A DNA stretch of 64,000 nt from Heritagella caecorum (GCA_904419035.1 CAJFQL010000002.1:38941-102940); one strand, 5' to 3'; positions 32,357 through 40,987 are shown, numbered from the stretch's first letter. Program-made: numbers and translations. Notes: generated by a model not told the origin, from the sequence alone.

Positions 32357-33088
32357 ATGCCCCGCTTTTTTACTGAGGAATTTGCCGGAGACCGGTTTGT
32401 GCTCACCGGAGAAAACGCCCGCCATGCGGCCAAAAGCCTGCGCATGCAGCCGGGGGAAGAACTGACGCTGTGCGATGGAAACGGCATGGACGCTGTGTGT
32501 GTGATCGAACAGATTGGGCCTGACCGGGTGGAAGGCGCGGTGCTGCATCGCGCCCCCAGCCACAGCGAGCCCGATTTGCCGGTGGTGCTCTATCAGGGGG
32601 TACCTAAATCCGACAAAATGGACCTGATCGTGCAGAAAAGCGTGGAACTGGGGGCTATCGAGATTGTCCCTACCGTGATGCGCCGCTGTATTTCCCGGCC
32701 CGATGAGGCCGGAGCCAAGAAGAAAACCGTGCGCTGGCAGAAAATCGCCCGGGAAGCGGCCCAGCAGAGCGGGCGGGGACGGATTCCCACGGTACAGGAA
32801 CCCATGCCCCTGAAAAAAGCGGTGGAGCGCGCCGCCAAAGCCGGGCGGGTGCTGGTATTTTATGAGGGCGGCGGCCAAAGCCTGCGGCAGTTAGCGGACA
32901 GCCTTACCCCCGGCGAGACGGTTTCGGTGTTTATCGGGCCGGAAGGCGGGCTGGATGAAGCCGATTTGCAGGTGCTGCAGGATGCCGGGGCCGAAACCGC
33001 TACCCTGGGGCCCCGCATTTTGCGCACAGAAACCGCCCCTCTGGCGGCACTGACCGCTTTGATGCTGCTTTCGGGCAATATGGAGTAA
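32357..33088 (+). CDS. rsmE: 16S rRNA (uracil-1498-N3)-methyltransferase
   Basis: The 243-residue SPOUT methyltransferase has the N-terminal PUA-like part (ENARHAAKSLRMQPGEELTL) and the knotted C-terminal SAM site: KSDKMDLIVQKSVELG, FIGPEGGLDEAD and LGPRILRTETAPLAAL. It methylates U1498 of 16S rRNA. Length and motifs are those of RsmE. It lies 17 bp after the flavoprotein gene and 17 bp before the SDR gene, forming a compact unit. Confidence 0.96.
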   Translation: MPRFFTEEFAGDRFVLTGENARHAAKSLRMQPGEELTLCDGNGMDAVCVIEQIGPDRVEGAVLHRAPSHSEPDLPVVLYQGVPKSDKMDLIVQKSVELGAIEIVPTVMRRCISRPDEAGAKKKTVRWQKIAREAAQQSGRGRIPTVQEPMPLKKAVERAAKAGRVLVFYEGGGQSLRQLADSLTPGETVSVFIGPEGGLDEADLQVLQDAGAETATLGPRILRTETAPLAALTALMLLSGNME

Positions 33089-33105
33089 GAAAGGAACCGT
33101 GTGTC

Positions 33106-33837
33106 ATGAAAACAGCTTTGATTACCGGGGCGTCCCAGGGGATTGGAAAAGAAACGGCCCGGGCGTTTGCCCGGGCCGGGTATGCCCTGTGCCTGCAATA
33201 CCACACTCATGAGCGGGAAGCACAGGCACTGTGTGAAGAACTGCGCGAAGACGGCTGTCCGTGTTTATGCCTACCGGCAGATGTAAGGCGGGAAGAGGAC
33301 GTGACCGCCCTGGTACAGGCGGCTGAACGGGAATTTTCCCATGTCGACGTACTGGTTAATAACGCCGGGATTGCCCAGCAGAAACTGTTTACCGATCTGA
33401 CGCTGCAGGATTGGAACGATCTTTTTTCGGTGGATGTCACCGGGGTGTTCCTGTGCTGCCGGGCGGTATTGCCCGGGATGATCCGCCGCCAGAGCGGGGC
33501 GATTATCAATATCAGCTCCATGTGGGGGCAGGTGGGGGCCTCGTGCGAAGTGGCCTACTCGGCCGCGAAAGCAGCGGTCATCGGGCTGACAAAAGCCTTG
33601 GCCAAAGAAGAAGGGCCTTCGCATATCCGGGTCAACTGCATCGCCCCCGGCGTGATTGATACCCCCATGAACGGCTTTCTATCCCCGGAAACCATGGAAG
33701 AACTGCGGGAAGAAACGCCCCTGATGCGCATTGGTACCCCCGCGGATGTGGCAGAAGCGGCGGTGTTTTTAGCGTCGGATGCCGCTTCGTTTATTACCGG
33801 TCAGGTGTTGGGGGTCAACGGCGGCATGGTCATCTAA
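33106..33837 (+). CDS. Short-chain dehydrogenase/reductase (FabG- or YmfI-like)
   Basis: The 243-residue SDR has TGASQGIGKETA (NADPH site), LVNNAGIA, catalytic Ser in ISSMWGQ, YSAAK with the Tyr/Lys pair, and the C-terminal ITGQVLGVNGGMVI. It could be a 3-oxoacyl-ACP reductase. However, the SSMWGQVGASCEVAYSAAKA segment and the absence of other fatty-acid genes resemble the FabG-like reductase that finishes the 5-aminopentanol modification of elongation factor P (YmfI). The choice between the two is open. Confidence 0.88.
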   Translation: MKTALITGASQGIGKETARAFARAGYALCLQYHTHEREAQALCEELREDGCPCLCLPADVRREEDVTALVQAAEREFSHVDVLVNNAGIAQQKLFTDLTLQDWNDLFSVDVTGVFLCCRAVLPGMIRRQSGAIINISSMWGQVGASCEVAYSAAKAAVIGLTKALAKEEGPSHIRVNCIAPGVIDTPMNGFLSPETMEELREETPLMRIGTPADVAEAAVFLASDAASFITGQVLGVNGGMVI

Positions 33838-33856
33838 TAACGATAGTGTAAGCCGA

Positions 33857-33894
33857 AAAAAGCGCCTTCCGAAAACGGAAGGCGCTTTTTTTAA
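33857..33894. terminator. Bidirectional terminator
   Basis: AGCGCCTTCCG-AAAA-CGGAAGGCGCT hairpin (33861-33886) flanked by A5 and T7 between convergent genes. Confidence 0.9.
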
Positions 33895-34436
33895 TCCAGT
33901 GTGACGCTTTGCAAAATCTGCCCGTCCATATCCTTCATGGTAAACGTGTTGCCATCCATCAAAATGTACTGGTGGCAGCTGTTTTCCTTCGGAATGGAGA
34001 CCGAGCCCGGGTTCATGTAGAAAAATCCGTCTTCTTCCCGAAAAGCCGGTACATGGGTGTGGCCGTTTAACAGGATATCGCCCTTTTGCAGAGGCGGCCG
34101 GTTTTGGGGGTTGAATATGTGCCCGTGGGTGGCATAGATCGTACGGCCGCCCAGCTGCAGCACGGCGTATTCGGCCATAATGGGGAAGGGCAGGACCATT
34201 TGATCCACATCCCCGTCGCAGTTGCCGCGCACGGCCAGAATACGGTCCTGGTACGCCGAAAGCAGGGCGATTACCTTTTTGGGGTTGTATTCGTCGGGCA
34301 AGTCATTGCGGGGGCCGTGGTATAGAAAATCCCCCAGCAGCAGCATTTTTTCGGCGCCTTCTCTTTCGAAAGCATCCAACAGTTTTTGGCACCACAAGGC
34401 GGAGCCGTGAATATCCGAAGCAATTAGCAGTTTCAT
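33891..34436 (-). CDS. yfcE: YfcE-type metallophosphodiesterase
   Basis: The 181-residue calcineurin-like enzyme has the dimetal motifs IASDIHGSALW (DxH), LLGDFLYHGP (GD), VRGNCDG (GNCD), ATHGHIFN (H) and NGHTHVP (GHTH). This is the YfcE/MJ0936 class of small phosphodiesterases; physiological substrate is not settled. Start ATG 34436 follows AAAGGGGA. It probably shares a transcript with the MFS gene ending 41 bp upstream. Confidence 0.92.
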   Translation of the reverse strand: MKLLIASDIHGSALWCQKLLDAFEREGAEKMLLLGDFLYHGPRNDLPDEYNPKKVIALLSAYQDRILAVRGNCDGDVDQMVLPFPIMAEYAVLQLGGRTIYATHGHIFNPQNRPPLQKGDILLNGHTHVPAFREEDGFFYMNPGSVSIPKENSCHQYILMDGNTFTMKDMDGQILQSVTLD

Positions 34437-34476
34437 AGGAAGTCCCCTTTCACAGGATGCATGTTATCGCGTGGCC

Positions 34477-35694
34477 TTATTGTAACACGGAATGGTCCGG
34501 GCGGCAAGAGCCCTTCCGGCACCGGTGGTATAGCCCTAACCCCACAAACAGCAGCGCGGGGAAGAGAATCGCGCACAACAGCCCGCTGCGCAGCTGGCCG
34601 CCCATTACGCTGGCCGCGAAGCCCACCGTGGTGGGGCCGCTGGAACACCCCAGGTCGCCCGCCAGGGCCAAAAATGCATACAGCGCGGTACCGCCCCGGC
34701 GCAGTACAGCGGCAGCCATGCTGAAGGTACCCGGCCACAAAATGCCCACGGAAAACCCGCACAGCGCACACCCCAGAAGCCCCAGCACGGCTTGGGAAGA
34801 GAGGGCAGCGGTCAAGTAGCACACCACACACAAACCGGTGCTCAACGCCATGGCGCGGAAAAGTGCCAGCCGGTGGGCAAATTTGGCATATAGGAGCCGG
34901 GAAAGCCCCATCATGGCGGCAAAGCTGCACGGACCGGCCAGATCGCCCACGGTTTTGCTCACGTGCAGCCCCGATTCGGCGAAAGAAGAAGCCCACTGGC
35001 TCATGCCCTGCTCACTGGCCCCGGCGCACAACATCAAGAGCATCAGAACCCAGAAAATCCGGCTGCGTAAGAGCTCGGGAATGCGCATGCCGGGTTCCCC
35101 TTTTTCCATCAGGGAATAGATGGGGACCTGGGTAAACAACACCGCGTTGCCAAGAGGCAAAATGGCCCACACGAGCGCCAGCCAAGTCCAGCACTGGGTG
35201 CCAAAAAGTACGAAAAAGGCCGTAGACAGCAGCACCACAAACACATGGCCCCAGCAGTAAAAAGAGTGCAACAGGCTCATGGCGGCGGCCTTCCCCTCCC
35301 CGGGGCAGGCTTCTACAATGGGGCTGATGAGGACTTCCGTCAGCCCGCCGCCGATGGCATACAGGCAAATGGCTGCAAGTAAACCGGTATAGGGGTTAGC
35401 AAAGCAGCCGGGCAGAATGGTGAGCCCAACCAGTCCCAACCCAATGAGCACATGGGCCAGAACGGCGCTGGCCCGGTACCCAATCCGGTCCACAAATCCG
35501 GCAGAAAGCAAATCCACCAGCAGCTGAATGCCAAAATTGACGGTGGTCAACAAGGTGATTTGTGAAAGCGAAAGGGAAAACGTGTCCTGCAACGTCAAAA
35601 ATAAGAGGGGAACAAAGTTATTGACAATCGCTTGGGAGACGTACCCCAGATAACAGGCGTAAAAGGTAAAACGGGTATTGCCGCGGACGGACAT
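34477..35694 (-). CDS. Major facilitator superfamily transporter
   Basis: The 405-residue protein has twelve predicted helices. TVNFGIQLLVDLLSAGFVDRIGYRASA resembles the loop 2-3 signature and the second half has RLLYAKFAHRLALFRAM at the matching place. The family is closest to sugar or drug MFS carriers that lack helix-bundle insertions; the substrate is not predictable. ATG 35694 follows AGAAGGAGAC. A short GTAAGG-CCTTAC hairpin lies between it and the upstream zinc-ribbon gene. Confidence 0.9.
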   Translation of the reverse strand: MSVRGNTRFTFYACYLGYVSQAIVNNFVPLLFLTLQDTFSLSLSQITLLTTVNFGIQLLVDLLSAGFVDRIGYRASAVLAHVLIGLGLVGLTILPGCFANPYTGLLAAICLYAIGGGLTEVLISPIVEACPGEGKAAAMSLLHSFYCWGHVFVVLLSTAFFVLFGTQCWTWLALVWAILPLGNAVLFTQVPIYSLMEKGEPGMRIPELLRSRIFWVLMLLMLCAGASEQGMSQWASSFAESGLHVSKTVGDLAGPCSFAAMMGLSRLLYAKFAHRLALFRAMALSTGLCVVCYLTAALSSQAVLGLLGCALCGFSVGILWPGTFSMAAAVLRRGGTALYAFLALAGDLGCSSGPTTVGFAASVMGGQLRSGLLCAILFPALLFVGLGLYHRCRKGSCRPDHSVLQ

Positions 35695-35767
35695 GAAAAA
35701 GTCTCCTTCTAAAATCGATAGAGTAAGGCCGCTACCTTACGTGGGCAGCAGCCATGAAAAGGGACCG

Positions 35768-36337
35768 TTAATGGCGCTTCTTCCAATTTTGAATGGGACC
35801 GGAAAATAGCACCAGAAGCAACGCTATGATCAGCAGATAGAAACCAAAGGAATACGACATCGTGACGCCGGAAAGCGTGTACGCCTGCATAGTGTCATGG
35901 GCGGTGATTACTTCCATCATCAATAGCACAAGGCCTAAAATGGCCAGCACCGCGGAAATAAAGGGCGGAAGCCGCAAAAATTGCAGTACAATTATGGCAG
36001 CTATGCTCAGAAACAAAAACCAAAGGGCCAGATCCATGCCCACTTGTGTAACGGTATCAAAGAGCGAAAGGGAGTACTGCAGACCGGAGGAAGAAGCTGT
36101 TAAAAAGGGAAGAAAAAGCGCGACAACACACAAAAGCCCCCCTGCTAATGCAAAGGCGTTTTGCGGTTCTTTTTGAAATTTTAACTCTTTTTTCCACCGG
36201 GCTTGGGAAAAAACAGGGTGTTCCTTTCTGACAGAGGGGGATACGGTATGACTGGATACCGTGGGAACCGGGGTGCCGCAGTACGGGCAGAACCGGTTAT
36301 TTTGGGGAATGGTATGGCCGCATTTCGTACAAACCAT
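35768..36337 (-). CDS. Zinc-ribbon membrane protein, paralogue 3 of 3
   Basis: The 189-residue protein starts with a zinc ribbon (CTKCG, then FCPYCG), followed by a short basic linker and four helices (about 63-83, 98-118, 124-144, 160-182). It lacks the proline-rich linker of its two neighbours. The last helix (SYSFGFYLLIIALLLVLFSG) aligns with the end of the 37.2-37.9 kb paralogue. It starts 57 bp after the middle copy and is probably on its transcript. Function unknown. Confidence 0.85.
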   Translation of the reverse strand: MVCTKCGHTIPQNNRFCPYCGTPVPTVSSHTVSPSVRKEHPVFSQARWKKELKFQKEPQNAFALAGGLLCVVALFLPFLTASSSGLQYSLSLFDTVTQVGMDLALWFLFLSIAAIIVLQFLRLPPFISAVLAILGLVLLMMEVITAHDTMQAYTLSGVTMSYSFGFYLLIIALLLVLFSGPIQNWKKRH

Positions 36338-36393
36338 GCTTTTATCGCTTCCTTTCTAAGTATCGGGTAGGGGATTCCTTTTAAAAGCCCCCT

Positions 36394-37035
36394 TTATTTT
36401 TTTGCTATGGCTTTGTGCAGGGGGGACGAAAACAAAATAACGATGTGCGACAGGAGCATCAGCCAAAATCCAACGGAAAAGAAAAAGCTGATGTCGACAT
36501 CGGTAATGCCATAATAAAACAGCGTGGTTGCGTTATCTTGATAGGCGCTCGCAGCGTCCTGTATGGTGCTATTGATAATCCCCGCAAAAATGAGCAATAA
36601 AATCAGGGAAAGGACCGCCATCACTATGGTAGCCGGCTGGGGTGCTTTGGCCACTTGCAGTATAAGAATCACAGCCATGCATAGCAGCAAAAGGATCATC
36701 ACGGCCAGAGGACTGTCGGGGGCAAACAGATTGATAAACGAGGCGGATTGACGCTCACCCATACCCGAAACGGTTAAAAACGGCAAGAAGAGGGAAAGGA
36801 CAAAGGCCGCCACCCCCAGCAATGCGATGGAGTTGGTATAGCGCACCTTTGAAGCTTGATTTTTTACCAGGGGCTGCGTATAGGGCGGATGCGAATACGA
36901 AGGTTGCGTTCTGGTAAAAGGGGAATAAGCATTTGGGTGAGAAACCGGCGGCGTAGCGGGGGATACCGAAGCGCCACAATAGGGGCAAAATTTAGAAGTA
37001 CCAGGTATGGTTTTGCCACAACGGGAACAGAACAT
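36394..37035 (-). CDS. Zinc-ribbon membrane protein, paralogue 2 of 3
   Basis: ATG 37035 is chosen for the GAGGAGGTCC site and because the zinc ribbon starts there (CSRCG, FCPYCG). The 213-residue protein then has a Pro/Ser/Tyr-rich linker (25-60), and four helices with the shared LFLPFLT and ILQVAKAPQPATIVM segments and the ending SPLHKAIAKK. It is the middle of three tandem copies, clearly a duplicate of the next gene upstream. Function unknown. Confidence 0.87.
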   Translation of the reverse strand: MFCSRCGKTIPGTSKFCPYCGASVSPATPPVSHPNAYSPFTRTQPSYSHPPYTQPLVKNQASKVRYTNSIALLGVAAFVLSLFLPFLTVSGMGERQSASFINLFAPDSPLAVMILLLLCMAVILILQVAKAPQPATIVMAVLSLILLLIFAGIINSTIQDAASAYQDNATTLFYYGITDVDISFFFSVGFWLMLLSHIVILFSSPLHKAIAKK

Positions 37036-37073
37036 GAAAAGGACCTCCTCAATAAACACATAACATGCCTATC

Positions 37074-37102
37074 ATTATAGCAGTTCCTGTCAAAGGAAGC
37101 AA
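37074..37102 (-). promoter_or_regulatory. Promoter of zinc-ribbon paralogue 2
   Basis: Minus-strand TTGCTT (37102-37097) and TATAAT (37079-37074), 17-bp spacer. Confidence 0.7.
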
Positions 37103-37167
37103 AGAAAACCTGTTTTCCTCAAAAAAGCTACCCCGAAGGGTGGCACATAGATTCCAAAGTGAATAAA

Positions 37168-37198
37168 AAAAGGGGCTGTTTTCATAACAGCCCCAGAA
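37168..37198 (-). terminator. Terminator after zinc-ribbon paralogue 1
   Basis: GGGGCTGTT-TTCAT-AACAGCCCC hairpin (37172-37194), followed on the minus strand by TTTTTTT. Confidence 0.85.
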
Positions 37199-37209
37199 AA
37201 AATAGCATT

Positions 37210-37854
37210 TTATTTTTTGACAACCGCCTTGTGAATCGGGCCCGATGCCAGGATAGCGATGTGCGCCAGCAGCATCAGCCAGAAACCGAAGGAATAGGAA
37301 ACGCTTACGCCCATAGACGAATAATCACTTACCATGCTGTTGGCAACGCCTACTTCAATCAGCAAGAAGATAAGCGAAAGGGCGGCCAGCACAATCGTAG
37401 CAGCCTGCGGGGCTTTGGCGGCCTGCAGGATGATGATGACAATCATGAACAGGATCATGATGACCAGCAGCGGATCACCAGTGGCAATGCAGTCCATAAA
37501 CGTAGCACTTTGCGTAAAGCCCATAGCCGATGCCGAGATAAACGGCAGGAACATGGAGATGAAGAACACCACAGCAGCGATAATGGCTACGATGTTGGTG
37601 TATTTTGCTTTGGGAACCTTGGCCAGGCCAGCTGCATTAAAGTTCGGCATGTAGCTGGGCGGGGTGGAAGGCTGCTGCGGCGGGGTGTAAGTAGGCGGAG
37701 TGTTGGTAGGAGCCTGAGATGCGTAGGGGTCCGAGTACGAAGCCGTCGGGTTCGTCTGGGGAGCCGCTGCATCCGAAGCGCCCGTCGATGCGCCGCAGAA
37801 CGGACAGAACTTGGTGTTGTCGGCTATGCTGTTGCCGCAATGGGGACAGAACAT
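37210..37854 (-). CDS. Zinc-ribbon membrane protein, paralogue 1 of 3
   Basis: ATG 37854 follows GAGGAGG and begins the zinc ribbon (CPHCG, FCPFCG). The 214-residue protein has a Pro/Thr/Tyr-rich linker (25-75), then four helices with MFLPFIS, ILQAAKAPQAATIVL and the ending SGPIHKAVVKK. The linker and ribbon resemble the start of the much larger GYP-repeat protein at 0.6-1.9 kb. It has its own promoter and terminator. Function unknown. Confidence 0.87.
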   Translation of the reverse strand: MFCPHCGNSIADNTKFCPFCGASTGASDAAAPQTNPTASYSDPYASQAPTNTPPTYTPPQQPSTPPSYMPNFNAAGLAKVPKAKYTNIVAIIAAVVFFISMFLPFISASAMGFTQSATFMDCIATGDPLLVIMILFMIVIIILQAAKAPQAATIVLAALSLIFLLIEVGVANSMVSDYSSMGVSVSYSFGFWLMLLAHIAILASGPIHKAVVKK

Positions 37855-37925
37855 AGAAAATAACCTCCTCAAGTAAATAAAATAAAAAAGTGATACAGTG
37901 TATGTACCAAACCTCTTTGCTCATG

Positions 37926-37954
37926 ATTATACCAGTTTTCCCGCCGCCAAGTAA
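37926..37954 (-). promoter_or_regulatory. Promoter of zinc-ribbon paralogue 1
   Basis: Minus-strand TTACTT (37954-37949) and TATAAT (37931-37926) with 17-bp spacer; the -10 is extended by TGG. Confidence 0.75.
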
Positions 37955-37977
37955 AGAGGAAAAGAAAAATTGCGCGA

Positions 37978-38010
37978 AAAAAGCCGCCAAAAAGGCGGCT
38001 TTTTTCGTTT
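37978..38010 (-). terminator. Terminator after the EIIC-like gene
   Basis: AAGCCGCC-AAAAA-GGCGGCTT hairpin with T- and A-runs on both sides. Confidence 0.85.
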
Positions 38011-38022
38011 GATTGAAAAAAA

Positions 38023-39069
38023 TTACAGATTTAGCGCCATATCGCCGTCTTTAACCCATCCCAAACGGCGGAACAGCCGGTCGAACAGCAGCGAGAGCAG
38101 GGCCGGCAGAATAAAGCAGATCAGCACAAGCCCGATCCAATCCATAGCGGTGATCGCCGAACGGGTGCCGTCGGCGATTTCCTGTACCCAACCGGTATAG
38201 ACCCCGATCTGTCCTACCAGGCCGCAGGTGCCCATACCGCTGGAAATCGCCGCCCCGTTCATTTCTAAATGGAACACGCAGGTAGCCAAAGGTCCCGTAA
38301 TGGCAGACGCCAGTGTGGGGGCCAGCCAAATACGCGGGTTGCGCACAATGTTGGGAACCTGCAGCATGGAAGTGCCCAGCCCCTGAGCCACCAGTCCGCC
38401 CCAACGGTTTTCGCGGAAACTGATAATGGCAAAACCGACCATCTGCGCGCAGCAGCCGGCCACCGCCGCGCCGCCGGCCAGGCCCACCAGACCCAGCGCT
38501 TCGCAAATCGCGGCGCTGCTGATGGGCAACGTCAGGGCAATGCCGACCAGTACCGAAACCAGAATACCCATGAGCAGCGGTTGCTGGGTCGTGCCCCACC
38601 GGATCAAATCGCCCAACCAAGCGGCCGCCTGGCCAATGGCCGGTGCAATCAGGTACGACAGCAGCGCGCCCGTGAGCAAGGTGACAACCGGCGTAACCAG
38701 AATATCGATTTTTGTTTTTTTACTGACCAGCATCCCCACTTCGTGGGCAATGATCGCCAAAATTAGCACAGCCAGCGGACCGCCGCGCCCCCCTAAGGTA
38801 TTGGCTACGTGGCCCACCGCGGCGAGGGAAAACAGCACCAGAGGCGAAGCCTTCAGGGCATACCCAATAGCTACAGCCATGGCCGGGCCGGCCATCGCTT
38901 TGGCATACCCCCCGATTTCCACCAGCAGGGGCAGCCCGCATTGGGTGCCAATGGTCGAGATGATCGTACCTACCAATAGGGAAGCAAACAGCCCTTGGGC
39001 CATGGCCCCCATGGCGTCGATCAGATAGCGCTTGGCATAACGGCGCACAATTTCTTTACCGGAAGACAT
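38023..39069 (-). CDS. PTS EIIC-like membrane permease (PTS_EIIC_2 type)
   Basis: ATG 39069 follows AGAAAGGAC; an upstream in-frame ATG would precede the promoter. The 348-residue protein has about nine or ten helices and the motif-rich stretches AMAVAIGYALKASPLVLFSL, ILAIIAHEVGMLVSKKTKID and LPISSAAICEALGL characteristic of the free-standing PTS_EIIC_2 family. No EIIA/EIIB domain is attached or nearby, so it may act outside classical phosphotransfer. Substrate unknown. Confidence 0.85.
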   Translation of the reverse strand: MSSGKEIVRRYAKRYLIDAMGAMAQGLFASLLVGTIISTIGTQCGLPLLVEIGGYAKAMAGPAMAVAIGYALKASPLVLFSLAAVGHVANTLGGRGGPLAVLILAIIAHEVGMLVSKKTKIDILVTPVVTLLTGALLSYLIAPAIGQAAAWLGDLIRWGTTQQPLLMGILVSVLVGIALTLPISSAAICEALGLVGLAGGAAVAGCCAQMVGFAIISFRENRWGGLVAQGLGTSMLQVPNIVRNPRIWLAPTLASAITGPLATCVFHLEMNGAAISSGMGTCGLVGQIGVYTGWVQEIADGTRSAITAMDWIGLVLICFILPALLSLLFDRLFRRLGWVKDGDMALNL

Positions 39070-39120
39070 GGAAAAAAGTCCTTTCTGTTCTCGGTTGGGA
39101 CCGATTGATTTTGCTTTCTT

Positions 39121-39149
39121 ATGATAAAGCAATCGGTGAATCTTGTCAA
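39121..39149 (-). promoter_or_regulatory. Promoter of the EIIC-like gene
   Basis: Minus-strand TTGACA (39149-39144) and TATCAT (39126-39121), 17-bp spacer. A second TTGACA overlaps just upstream (39156-39151). Confidence 0.8.
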
Positions 39150-39216
39150 TTGTCAAGACTACTATCAAATCTATCTTGACACCTAAAATTCTGTGCCAAT
39201 CCCCCAGAAAGGACAA

Positions 39217-39255
39217 AAAAACGGCGCCTGTCTTGAAAAGACAGACGCCGTTTGG
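39217..39255 (-). terminator. Terminator after the purine permease gene
   Basis: ACGGCGCCTGTCTT-GAAA-AGACAGACGCCGT hairpin (39221-39252) with a minus-strand T-run. Another small hairpin, GGTGCTAT-ACGGC-ATAGCACC on the minus strand (39257-39277), lies between it and the stop codon. Confidence 0.85.
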
Positions 39256-39326
39256 AAGGTGCTATGCCGTATAGCACCAGCGATAGCCGGTACCCTTTCG
39301 ACACAGTCCCCTCAGGCTAACAAACC

Positions 39327-40739
39327 TTAGTGGGTGAACAGGAACGTGCAGACAAACAGCAGGGTGATAACCCAGGTAGCCGGACGAACTTCTTTGACTT
39401 CGCCGCTGAACAGCTTGATGAACACATAGCTGATCAGACCGAAAGCAATACCAAAGCTGATGTTGTAAGTGAACACCATCATGGCAATGGTCAGGAACGC
39501 AGGCACAGCCACATCGATCTTCAGCCAGTCGATGTTCTTCACGCAGTTCATCATCAGCACGCCCACATAGATCAGAGCGGCAGCCGTTGCATAGGTGGGA
39601 ATCAGCGAAGCCACCGGGCTGAGGAACATGGCAATGAAGAAGAACAGAGCGGTGAACATGGAGGACAGACCCGTACGGCCGCCTTCCGCTACACCAGCCG
39701 AGCTTTCTACGAACGTGGTTACGGTCGAAGTACCGCAGATAGCGCCGACCGTGGTAGCAGCTGCGTCAGCAAACATGGCTTTTTCCATGTTCGGTACTTT
39801 GCCTTCCTTGGTGAGCATGTTGCCTCTGGCGCAGGCGCCATACAGCGTGCCCACGGTGTCGAACATATCCACCATGCAGAAAGCCAGCGACGTGGTGATG
39901 AATACCAGCACCAGGCTTGCCGAATCATGGGTGGCCAGATAACCGCTGAAATCAAAACCTTCGGTGAAGACTTTGCCAATGCTCAGGTTGCCAAAATCGG
40001 CGAAAGCAGCCAAGGGGTTGGACTGGAGGCTGATGTTGTCAAAGAACCCGGGGATCGTCAGGCCCAGCAGATAGTAGACAACGGCGCCGCCCAAAATGCC
40101 CCACAGCACTGCACCGCGCACGCCTTTGTAAGAAAGAACGGCGATAGCAATCAGGGAGAAAATGGTGATGAGCAGAGGCATCAGCGTAGCCCAGCTCACG
40201 TTTTCGCTCAGCAGGTTCATGGAAGCCAGCGCCACAGCTGTAGAAGAATCAGCTACAACCAGGCCGCAGTTCTGCATGCCGATGAACGCAATGAACAGGC
40301 CGATACCGGCGGGAATCGCAATGCGGACAGCATCGGGGATAGCGTTAAAGATCTTGGTGCGCAGGCCCGTAGCCGTGAGCAGCAGGAACACAATCCCATC
40401 GGTCAGAACAAAGACCAGGGCGTTCGCATAGGTGAATCCAAAGCCTACGCATACCGTATACACGAAGTAGGCGTTCAGCCCCATGCCGGAAGCCTGGGCC
40501 AGCGGCAGGTTCGCCAGCAGGCCGATCAGGACCGTGCCGAAGATGGCCGAAATAGCCGTGGCAATGTAGATGGCGCCATAGGAAACGCCCAGGGCCTGGG
40601 TGCCGTCACCAAACGGGTCGGCAAACATGCCTGCATTGACCATGAGGATGTACGCCATGGCCATGAAGGTGGTGAGACCGGCAAAGAATTCCGTTTTTAC
40701 GGTTGTGCCGTGCTCTTTGAGCTTGAAAAACTTTTCCAT
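39327..40739 (-). CDS. NCS2-family purine (guanine/hypoxanthine) permease
   Basis: The 470-residue protein is of the AzgA/PbuG type: start FFKLKEHGTTVKTEFFAGLTT, the motif QASGMGLNAYFVYTVC, TGLRTKIFNAIPDAVRIAIP and SSAGVAEGGRTGLSSM. It should import guanine, hypoxanthine or adenine by proton symport. A divergent purine aptamer with its own terminator lies upstream, which supports a purine role and guanine/hypoxanthine control. ATG 40739 follows GAGGAGC. Confidence 0.95.
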   Translation of the reverse strand: MEKFFKLKEHGTTVKTEFFAGLTTFMAMAYILMVNAGMFADPFGDGTQALGVSYGAIYIATAISAIFGTVLIGLLANLPLAQASGMGLNAYFVYTVCVGFGFTYANALVFVLTDGIVFLLLTATGLRTKIFNAIPDAVRIAIPAGIGLFIAFIGMQNCGLVVADSSTAVALASMNLLSENVSWATLMPLLITIFSLIAIAVLSYKGVRGAVLWGILGGAVVYYLLGLTIPGFFDNISLQSNPLAAFADFGNLSIGKVFTEGFDFSGYLATHDSASLVLVFITTSLAFCMVDMFDTVGTLYGACARGNMLTKEGKVPNMEKAMFADAAATTVGAICGTSTVTTFVESSAGVAEGGRTGLSSMFTALFFFIAMFLSPVASLIPTYATAAALIYVGVLMMNCVKNIDWLKIDVAVPAFLTIAMMVFTYNISFGIAFGLISYVFIKLFSGEVKEVRPATWVITLLFVCTFLFTH

Positions 40740-40814
40740 CTCAAATTAGCTCCTCTTCTTTAATAAATTTATATGGAAGGGGGAAACACCCCTTCATATC
40801 AGATAGAAAACGAC

Positions 40815-40845
40815 AAAAAATGCCGCGCACTTTTTGTACGCGGCA
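40815..40845 (-). terminator. Riboswitch-controlled terminator ahead of the purine permease
   Basis: On the minus strand TGCCGCG (40845-40839) pairs with CGCGGCA (40827-40821), then TTTTTT. It lies about 65 nt downstream of the aptamer. A further GAAGGGG-TGTTT-CCCCTTC-like hairpin (about 40774-40793) sits near the ribosome site. Confidence 0.75.
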
Positions 40846-40909
40846 AAACCAGACGAATTTGGCTCAATCCCGCCGTATGCAAACCAAGCAGACGGTGGCC
40901 TGAGGAAAA

Positions 40910-40987
40910 AACTCGTAGTGCGAACAGGAAAAACCGGGTGCCGCGTAGAAACTTCCGCCCCCTAATTCCGGCGGAATTATACAAGCT
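40910..40987 (-). ncRNA. Purine (guanine-class) riboswitch aptamer, divergent loops
   Basis: Read on the minus strand, P1 pairs AGCTTGT with ACGAGTT; J1/2 is ATAATT; P2 pairs CCGCC with GGCGG; J2/3 is AAGTTTCTACG, close to the invariant core; P3 pairs CGGCA with TGTTCG with a bulge; J3/1 is CACT with C at the specificity position, predicting guanine/hypoxanthine. The L2 (GGAATTAGGG) and L3 (CCCGGTTTTTCC) loops differ from the usual ATATGG and CCGTAAA-type loops. Position upstream of a purine permease and of a terminator supports the call. Confidence 0.78.

Noticed and set aside
39256..39326. Possible structured RNA after the purine permease
   Set aside because: There is one small hairpin only, and the sequence fits a 3' untranslated region; no known RNA class is recognised.
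39330..40763. 477-codon plus-strand frame over the purine permease gene
   Set aside because: Antisense shadow with no membrane pattern or ribosome site.
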